Below are positions 55,591 through 64,000 of a DNA stretch of 64,000 nucleotides, one piece after another. The stretch is taken from assembly GCF_009905375.1 (NCBI RefSeq), contig NC_133648.1, positions 310,574,565 through 310,638,564 of the forward strand, read 5' to 3'. The translations under genes and the position numbers were made by a program. The notes under the pieces were generated by a model. It made no database searches. It was not told where the DNA came from and saw nothing but the letters and a program-made list of their open reading frames with translations. Each line of letters starts with the position of its first letter. Position 1 is the first letter of the stretch. This DNA is from Apium graveolens (lineage: Eukaryota; Streptophyta; Magnoliopsida; Apiales; Apiaceae).

Positions 55591-56037
55591 TTACAGGATC
55601 ATTTTCAACCTTAAGCTAAATTCATGTCTTGAACTCGGCTTTTAAAAATATCTTCGATTTTTCTGTGTTTCGTTTGATTTGTTTTCTTTGAAATGAGTTT
55701 CATAGTATTCTTGAATGTAATTAAGGTTGAACTTCCGATCTGTAACAAAATATATTCTTCAGGAACTAATTTTTCATCACCTGTCAAATATTTTTTAGCG
55801 TACTTTCCCATTGTACTAACAGGATATGTGAATACCTTTATTTGATGTTCATTATAAGGGTTACAGCACAACCTCGTTAAGGCACACTTGAGTATGAACC
55901 ATTAGATTTAGGATCAATGTACAATAATAAATATTCAACTACTCTTTCAATCGAACCTTTGACCCTCGTCTGATTATGAAACTTATGCTTTATATACTGT
56001 ATCATTCGCTCAATAAAATACATCAAATGATAATTGA

Positions 56038-59000
56038 TGTATAACGACTCGTGTATTTTTGAATTATTTAAATGTGTGATTATTATGGAAATTATTACAT
56101 AAATATGTGTATTGGTTTTGACCGATATGAGTTGTTTGATTATTATCTAGATGTGATTTATGGTGAACCGGGTTGTCCGCACAATTAATTATGGGATCGT
56201 ATTAAATTGTTTTCACTTTCAAAAATGGATATAGTGCAAATTTATTCGCATAAATATTGGGAATATTTCTAAAATTGTTTTCATGATTTTATAATTATAA
56301 AAATTATTTTTAGGATTTTATAAAATTGAGAAATCAATATTTTATTAATTATTTATCTTTAAATGATTTTTTGAATGCTTTTATTTGTAAAATCCATATT
56401 TAATTCTAGAATTCTTCAAAAATTATGAAACTCATATTTATTTAAGTTTGGAATATTCCGAGAATTTTAAAATTATCTTGGGAATTTTCGGGTTTAATTT
56501 GAATCGCGCGTTGATTCGTTTATTTGAGAAAAGCGGGTATAAATTGTGTTTCAGAAATCGTTTTAAAAATTTCGAAATTTATGTATTTATAAACTTTGGG
56601 ATATTTATAACATTTTAAGATTATTTTCGTGATTTTCTGAATTTGTTTTAAGTACAGCTAGGTTCTTTAATTGTAAAATGTGGGTACGAGTTGCGTTTCA
56701 AAATTTCTTTAAAAATTACGAAAATTTTAGTTTTATTAGTTTCGGGATTTTTAGAAAATTTTAAGACTATTTTGATAATTTTGCGAGTTTATTTCATGTG
56801 CAACGTGGTTCGTTAAAACTCAAAGTGCGGGTCAATACCGGGCAGAAAAGAAATGCGTGTCCAGAATTAGATACGTGTCATCTTCTCAGGAGTTCATTCT
56901 ACACGTGTAGTGTTGATACTGCTGGGTTTAGAAATTAAAAAAAAAGAGATACATAGAAATTAAGAACAGCGATATGCAGCATCGTCTCTATACTCCCTAT
57001 AATCTCTCTCGATCTTCTCTCATCCCCTGTACTACTCTCCTTTTTCCCCCGCTTATTCTCCCCCTTCCTTCCTGTCGACGCCATCTCCATCTATTTCGGT
57101 AAGTCACCGGTTCCGGCGAACTCCCCGCCGGCCCGGTTCTATTTTTGCCTCACAGCTTAGTCTCGATTTATCAGTCAAATATATATACACACCTCCATAT
57201 GTGTGTGTATGTAAGTATCATTGATTAATTTTTTGTGTGGTCTGCAGCCTTGTGTTTCCATTTCTACGGTGATTATTCACTGCTGCCCTGTTGCTCAGTT
57301 GTTCGGTGTTCGTGAATATAATTCGTATACTCTGTAGATTCTGATTCGTGATTATTACTTCGGATTATTGATGATTGTTTATTCGATTATTTTCTGAAAT
57401 TCCGTAATGAATATTCAATATATGTACTCGGATTATTTTGGTAAATATTTCGAATAAACCCTTTTGATTATTCAGATTTTATTCTTTTTTGAGAAGTTAC
57501 TAATTAATTATCGGCGGGACTCGTTAGGAAACCCGAATTTGGTCGGACACTAATGAGACTTGCCGCCGTCGGCAATGAGCTTTAGCGAGCCGACAGTGGA
57601 CCGTGATGAATTATTCTGAGTCCTAATAATTTAAAACAAATACGAGTATAAATATATGATGTAATGATAATTAGTTGGTTAAAATGGTGTTTGGGATTGG
57701 TGAAATGGATTTCGGTTGTATTGGTGGAATAAATTGTTGAATTGGTTGTTGAGATGTGACGTCGAGTTGTTCGACGGGTAGGCCGATAAACAGAGGAGGT
57801 GCTGCCCGAATTTTTGGAAATTATTTTAGAAATTAGGGACATACCCTGTAATTATCGGTACATCATGCGAGTATAAATAAGTATATATATATTATGCGAG
57901 ACTTGATTGTATGTTGAGATGAATGTTTTGTCAGAACCCAATAACCTTGATTTCGTAAAATTACGAGTATACGTATTTTCTGAGAACGAACACTAAACCG
58001 ATTTTGAAAACGTGAACCCTAATTGTTGTGTGTATTACTATAATATATATAATTATGAGTCGGGTTGGAATGTCGTTGGGTAGAATTAGTATCGAGGAAA
58101 TGTCAAGTATACCTGGACGTCTAATGTAGGGTATTTCGACCCTGTAGGTTATAGTCGGGAACCTGAAAGTGAACGGTGGACTAAAGATAACCTAGTGGTC
58201 AGTTGACGAGCTCAATAGAGTTTCAACAGAAATATCTAAGTGTCGAAGTTGAATCCAATGGGATCTAGTGGTTGGACGTTAGAACCTGAGCAGCTCGGCT
58301 CAAGGTTGATCAGTAACAGTTGTAAAGCCTTGTAAGGCAAGTATTTCTGAACTTCTCTTCAAGATATATATTACCAATGTTTTGAACTGTGTTATAACAT
58401 GTCACTAGTATTCAAAATAACTCATGTTTTATATTGCAAGAACTTTAAACCATTTAACCTTGAACCCTGATTTTCTTGATCTTGAGCCATAAGCCTCATT
58501 CTTTATAATTCGTCCTTTGTTGATCTTCAGACACCAAACCATACAAATATAATACTACTCCCCAAAGGTATAACTACCAAACTCTAAACACTGAAAGAGA
58601 ATGATTTGAAAACACAGAAACTTTTATACTCCAACCATTCTTAATAACATCAAAGAACCATATCTTGAAAAATCATTACTGGTCTGATACCTGACCCTTG
58701 TACAAACTGAGAACCGTTTCTTATACATACCCTGATATATCCTTGAGACATCCACGAGTTTCCTTACGTTTTTATGCAAATGTTTAACCATCATTGATTA
58801 TGATCTTGTTTTATTGAATCATATTGATATCATATGGAACAGCTTTAGGATTGGATAGTTTTTATATATGTGGACCAGATTCGTGGTCAGACCATACCAA
58901 TGGTCAAGTTAGGCCAATGTGTGCCTTGGATCCAGTAATTAGAGCAGTGTTATGTGCTTGCTCGGGGTTAGTGCATGACTGATCAGCAGCCTAACCTTGG

Positions 59001-59489
59001 TTTTTAAAAATTAAAATGAATATCCAATTCTAATGATTAATTAAAACGAAACTCGATTCCTTTGAATCATCTCATTTGATCATTGTTTAACTTCAGTTAT
59101 CGTTATCATGACTTGCTGAGCTAGTTAGCTCACCCTTGCGATTCTTTTAGATATTTTATAGTTGAAAAGAATATGGATGATAGTGAAATTCCTCAGTCCA
59201 AAGTGCGGGCTAAGGTTCCAGTCGAGTTGGATCGAGTTAGCAGAAGTTTCATGCGGTAAAGAGATAGTTAGATTGTAAGAATGATTTTATTACCAATTGT
59301 AAGTTAAATTAGTTGGGATTTGGTCCGATGTAATAAATTAAGGTTGTGGCTTGTTTTCATACTTTAACCTGTTACGATCCGTGGTTTTATAAAGCAGGGT
59401 CATTATAAATAATATTTCTTATACAGTTTGATATATTGTGTTTGTGTTGTGGACCCCAAACTTCTGACCCGGGTTTGGAGGGCGCCACA
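56038..59489 (+). repeat. 5' LTR of the chromovirus, about 3.45 kb
   Basis: Starts TGTATAACGACTCGTGTATT and ends ...GGAGGGCGCCACA, three bases before the primer site. Contains a CT-rich stretch (56995-57100) with a 'cggtaagtc' donor-like site, consistent with promoter, leader and perhaps an intron. The minus frame at 57842-57582 is not supported as a gene. Confidence 0.72.
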
Positions 59490-59492
59490 AGT

Positions 59493-59504
59493 TGGTATAA
59501 GAGC
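59493..59504 (+). other. Primer-binding site, tRNA-iMet type
   Basis: TGGTATAAGAGC directly after the LTR. It is one base off the TGGTATCAGAGC that pairs with the 3' end of plant initiator methionine tRNA. Confidence 0.85.
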
Positions 59505-61900
59505 TACAGGTTATAAGTCACTGAAATAAGCCTAGATTATCGGGATTGGGTAGAGGGTTAGGAATAGGAATAGGAAATAGAAAGATAAGACGATGTGAGG
59601 TTGAGTGTGATGGTATAGTAGGTCTCCGGTATGGTTCATATTGCAATTCGGGATTCTCAGTTTGCGACGTGATTCCCGGACAACGGCAATGGCAGATCTT
59701 GATTTCCTGGTGTCATTTTATCATTTGGAGCTTTCCGTTCGAGGATCGTCATCTTCTCTCAGATTGGATTTGCACCTTGTTCCTCCACCAGCATTAATGG
59801 TATTATCTTCTGTTATAACGGTTGTACTTCTTCAAGTTATTCTACGCTAATTTTTCCACCTCTTGATAAGAGATTACCTATTCAAGAACCTCCATCTGTT
59901 TATTCTTGTTTTACTGTACATTCGGCTGTGATTGTATCTCTTTAGTTTACCCTACATCATGTTCTATACCCCCAGTTTAGAACTTGTTCTATGAAGCGAT
60001 TGTACCTACGAGGATGGATTCGAGAGTTACAGTAAATAGTGAGCGCTTGAGATATAAATAAAGGTGAGATGAAGTTTAGAGAGGAGATTTAATTGTTACA
60101 GAGGATAGTTGTTATTGGGTTAAAAGAAGCCATTAGTGACTAAGCCACCCGTGAATAATTATGGGATGAATTAGATGAATTTAGAAAGAGTTAGAGAGAA
60201 AGGTATAAATCTGGAATATTTGGTGGAATTTAATGATGGTGCTATGATAAATACGATATGTAAAGTAGTGCTGTGATGTGATACGAGTAAACTTTGTTCT
60301 ATGAAATAGACTTGTTGAATATTGGATAGCATGTTCTACTTAACTACTGCAACGATAATGTCGGAAGTATTACCAGTATGGGAGCCTTGATGTGAAGCTA
60401 CGAATAAGATAATATGCGACAACAATTGAAGTTTCATCGATTAAGGAAGGTAAAATGGACACGATTAAGGAGAAAAGGTAGATTGTAGTGAATGGACCTT
60501 TATATGATCGTTCCATTAATTTGGTACCTTGTTATAGGTCGGAAGGACAACAACCAACTCACATAGTAAGGACAACCAGGTTTATGATTTTTAAAATTTT
60601 AACAAGTGTTCGCAAAAGATTTTTCCTTACAAAATTTCTAAAAGCTTTTTTTTTTGAATAAAATAAGTTTTAAACCTTGGTTGTCAAATTACTACTTGAG
60701 TTTCTTGTTTGTTAAAAACCTGGATTTCCTGGAAGGATACTTACTTTAGACTTAGTATTGTTAATTTAAAGAACCAAGTAACCCGTGACTATGAAGAAGC
60801 TGATTATTCTTATCGGTAATGTGTAAATGTTGTTGACAAGGTTAATAACAGAATCCGCGTACGGAGTGATTATTCATCAAGTTACAGAGACCATTAAAGT
60901 TTAAAAGAATTTATCGATTTAAGAAGAGCCTGGGCGTGATCGAAGGAGATTGGGAAGATTTCCAGACTTTTCTAAAAGAAGAGTATTATTAAAAAAAAAG
61001 AGATCGTTATGTTGAATGATTCGTGGTTATTTTGAATTAAAACGAGGAAACTCGAAGTTATCTGGTAGGAATGCCATTATGAATGAATTGTTAAAGTATT
61101 ATCCGTGTGGGTGCAATATTAAAGACACAAGACGTGACAAGTAGGAATCTACCATAATGCTTAATTTGTAAAGGCATTTCAGTGTACCCTCTAAAGTTGT
61201 TATATGATGCAATTGGGATGTGGTCGATCAAGCTCAAAAGACGAATTCAAATGAAATGTGGATGGTGACCAAGGGTATCGTTCTTGTCTTCAATACTACA
61301 ACGTATAATCCCATTTTGATTCCTCGATAAGTATGAATTCCTTCTCTTAAATAAACTCTTTGCTATGATATCGAAAAGGAGGATATTGAACTCCTTTCAA
61401 ATTTAATTGTTTCTTTCAAGTCTTGCTCTCTGATTGAGACAGACAGTGTTATGGTGAGATACTTTGTCGGAATGACGAAGAGTCGGGTGGGACGCGACCT
61501 AATCATGTGGTGTATGCCGTATGGTATGAAAGACTGGCCATCTTAAGTACCAATGTGGTTGTCTAATTCATATTCAAATCCTTGTTTCTTCTTTCTTTTC
61601 TACTCTAAATTTTGTTGGACTTTGAATCCTTCTAGTCGTTTCGTTGTACTGTCGTTCTTTGCAAGAAGTTTTTAAATAGAAATTAACGAATTATGGACCA
61701 AGCGGGTAAAGTTCCATTTACCTCTCACGCATGGAAAGCAAACAAGGGCATATGGCGAGAATTGCAAATCACTAACCAGTCAGGGATGCACTAAGAATCA
61801 AGGGAATCTACTCCAATTAGGATACGTCTTCGAGAACGAGAATATGCGACTTTCCTGTGAAATATGTTGTTTAAATTACGGACGTGATAACATGGATGAC
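59505..61900 (+). pseudogene. Decayed gag region of the chromovirus
   Basis: Position implies gag. No clear capsid or CCHC knuckle survives; only short frames remain (for example 59546-59797). Annotated from context only. Confidence 0.4.
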
Positions 61901-61919
61901 GATGGTAAGTACCTTATGT

Positions 61920-62230
61920 GTTAAAGTATTAAAAGATGTGAGAGGAACTTAATTGTTTATCCCTCAAGGTTTTGTTGATGAAATGAATTACCCTGTTGAA
62001 TTGATAAGATTATAGTTAAAAGGATTAGCAAGTCAAGAACATGTAGTTGTTAAATAAGTAAGTACCAATGATGGAATTGAGATTTCTGGCAATAAGTTGT
62101 GAAGAATTGGTATAATTTGAGATAAGAGGATTTGACATTATTCTAAGGAATGAATTAACTATGGAAACATGATGCCCAAACGAACAATCATAATGAAGAG
62201 ATAGTCCTGAAGGCGTTAAATCAGAATAAG
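61920..62230 (+). pseudogene. Protease remnant of the chromovirus
   Basis: Fragments 'IPQGFVDEMNYPVELIRL' and 'RGFDIILRNELTMET' resemble the end of chromoviral protease ('...FDVILGMDWL...'). The catalytic Asp motif is not recognisable. Confidence 0.45.
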
Positions 62231-62340
62231 ATGAGGCATAAAGGAAAAAGGGAGGTAAAGAATTGGTTAACGATGATTACGATGATCAAGATGTGAGTTT
62301 TACAGTAATTATGAGATAAATAAAAGTTAGAGGCAAACAA

Positions 62341-62830
62341 AATTGAAGATTTTATGACAATTAAAGAGTTTAAAGATATGTTTCCAGATAAGTTATCAAC
62401 ATTTCCTCCAGATAGAGAAATGAAGTTCGCGATTGACGTAGCACCTGAAACGAAGCCAGTGACCAAGGCCTTACATAAAATGGCACCAGTCACAAGGAGG
62501 AAGTTAGCAAAGTAGATGTAAGAGATGCTAGAAGAAGAAGTGATTAGACCCAGTGTATCCCATAAGGTGCACTGATATTAATTACTAATAAGAAAGATGG
62601 AAGTATGAGGTTATGCGTCGACTAGCGAAAGCTTAACACGTTTACTATCAAGAGCAAGTATCTGTTACCTTGACCCAATGATTTGTTTGATCAGACAAAG
62701 GAAGCAAAGTACTTTTGTAAGATCGATTTAAGATTTGGTATTTCACCAATTGAAGATTAAACCTATGGATATATCAAAGATAATTTTCAGAACTAAGTAC
62801 TATTTCCGTATTGTCATTTGGATTAACCAA
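62341..62830 (+). pseudogene. Reverse transcriptase remnant of the chromovirus
   Basis: The plus strand reads 'FPDKLSTFPPDREMKFAIDV' and 'KALHKMAPVTRRKLAK', then 'EMLEEEVIRPSVS', then, across frames, 'KKDGSMRLCVD', 'YLLP', 'NDLFDQTKEAKYFCKIDL'. At least four stops interrupt it, several of them CAG/CGA-to-TAG/TGA-type changes. Confidence 0.82.
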
Positions 62831-63289
62831 TATACCCGTAATATTTGAACTCGATGGACACAAATCTTTAAGGAATATCTGAATAAGCTGTAGTGTAACA
62901 CTTAAAGTCAATGGAGGACCATGCGAAGCACTTAATGACAACTGAGGAGTCGGAGAAGAAAGAAGCTCTATGTAAAGTTTGTAAGGTGAAAGTTTTGATG
63001 ATAGAAAGCATGAGTAATCAGTGAGGAGGAGACCAAAGGAGATCCAGTAGAAATTAAAGTTACTATGAATGAAGAAAGGCTAAAAGCACCAACAAAAGTA
63101 AAAAGTTTTACCATGGACCGGTTATACTGCAAATTTGTGCAAGAATTCTTTAAAGCTGCAATACCTTTGATGAAGCTAATCAAGGAAAAGCAAGAAGTTT
63201 TGTGAAGTGGAGAAGGGTGAAGGAAAGTTTTGCGAAGTTAAATGAAAGAATGGTTACAACAGTTGTTTTATCAATTTAAAGGTATCAAG

Positions 63290-63560
63290 GTGGTTTGATA
63301 GTTTATAGAGATGCTTCTCATTAGGAAATAAGATGTGTGTTGATGCAGCACAATAAAGCTATTATATATTCATTCAGACAACCGAAACCTCATGAACAGA
63401 AGTATCCTACTCATAATGTGGGATTAATAGTAATAACATTCGCTTTGAAAGATTGGGAAACATGATATGTATGGAGAAAAATGTAAGATCTATATGGACC
63501 ATAAGAGGTTGAAGTATGTATTCACGAGGAAAAGCAAATATAGAGGCAAGCAATAAGCAA
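63290..63560 (+). pseudogene. RNase H remnant of the chromovirus
   Basis: 'VYRDASH' (catalytic Asp), 'IRCVLMQHNKAIIYSFRQPK', 'PHEQKYPTHNVGLIVITFAL', 'KDWET'. One stop after DASH and one after WET. Confidence 0.85.
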
Positions 63561-63879
63561 AAAGGAGAAAACGAACATAAAAACTGTACCAAAAGAATTA
63601 TATATGGAATTTTAGAAGTTGGGATTGGAAGTCAGAGTTTATAATCCAAAAAGGAGCAAGGATGAATAGTATGACCTTTCAGTCGAAGTTGTTAAGAAAA
63701 AGATAAGGAGATGTCAAGAGAAGATAATGGATCACGATGTTAGCAGTTAGTAAAGTGAAATTTATGCACCCAGGAAACCGAGCACGATATCCCCAGGTTT
63801 TCTTCCAGCACTTGAATGCTACAAGTAAAAGGATTAAGAAATGAGATCCCACAGGGAATTTATAATATAAAGTATTTAA

Positions 63880-64000
63880 TTTATTGAAGAAATGTCAAGA
63901 TATACGGAAATTTAAAGAAAAATAGTAACAACCAGGTATAAGAAGGAAATTTTGAGATGGATTAGGAAGTGTTTGATATGTCAAAGAATTAAGGCGAAGT
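63880..64000 (+). pseudogene. Integrase zinc-finger start, cut by window edge
   Basis: 'YKKEILRWIRKCLICQRIKA' at the very end matches the CxxC half of the chromoviral integrase HHCC domain. The catalytic core lies outside the window. Confidence 0.72.

Larger units (their letters stand above)
56038..64000 (+). mobile_element. Decayed Ty3/gypsy chromovirus (Tekay/Del-like), 3' part beyond window
   Basis: Plus-strand element with a long 5' LTR (56038-59489), a tRNA-iMet-type primer site, a long decayed gag region, protease remnant, RT, RNase H and the start of integrase in that order, running off the right edge. The order and the motifs ('FPPDREMKFAID', 'DGSMRLCVD'-like, 'DASH', 'PHEQKYPTHN') match chromoviruses. 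A very long LTR fits the Tekay/Del clade. Dense stops and indels indicate an old copy. Confidence 0.87.

Noticed and set aside
57582..57842. 86-codon minus frame
   Set aside because: Inside the chromovirus LTR, Thr/Ser/Ile-rich, no domain.
62221..62493. 90-codon minus frame
   Set aside because: Antisense of the RT remnant of the chromovirus.

Overview
The window looks like repeat-dense, AT-rich nuclear DNA of a flowering plant, probably a eudicot. The evidence is nested plant-type LTR retrotransposons (Ty3/gypsy Tat, Ty3/gypsy chromovirus, Ty1/copia), CACTA DNA transposons, an L1-like LINE, a long tandem satellite and plant-style exon/intron genes. I see no intact, ordinary protein-coding gene. 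The only host-type genes are a WD40-like gene that lacks its 5' end and carries an in-frame stop, and a set of kinesin-14 exons carried inside a CACTA element.

Layout. 1-5402 is an AT-rich satellite of about 505-527 bp units, with an internal 1546-bp (three-unit) duplication. 5403-22451 (copy A) and 36799-51071 (copy B) are two copies of one segment. Each contains a CACTA-end relic, a decayed copia element and a Tat-lineage Ty3/gypsy retrotransposon on the minus strand. The Tat element carries an extra gene on the opposite strand with its own TATA box. Copy A was later hit by a CACTA element (13055-17964) inserted in the integrase; copy B provides the clean empty site. Copy B was later hit by a 5'-truncated LINE (38801-40730).

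A second CACTA element on the minus strand (22452-30050) abuts the broken 5' LTR of copy A. It carries a recognisable but decayed TNP2-type transposase, a DUF4216 domain and a Transposase_24-type gene. 30867-35545 holds the WD40-like gene on the minus strand. 36425-36888 is a near-perfect 215-bp-arm palindrome at the left edge of copy B. 51072-56037 is AT-rich with CACTA debris. From 56038 to the window end lies a decayed Tekay/Del-like chromovirus on the plus strand, with a 3.45-kb 5' LTR, a tRNA-iMet-type primer site and remnants of protease, RT, RNase H and the start of integrase.

The nesting gives a relative history: Tat insertion (its two LTRs differ clearly), then duplication of the segment (A and B differ much less), then CACTA capture of A and LINE capture of B. 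The most interesting items are the CACTA element carrying five kinesin-14 exons with splice sites and frame preserved, the antisense gene of the Tat element with its private promoter, and the large palindrome. Coordinates and similarity statements were worked out by eye.
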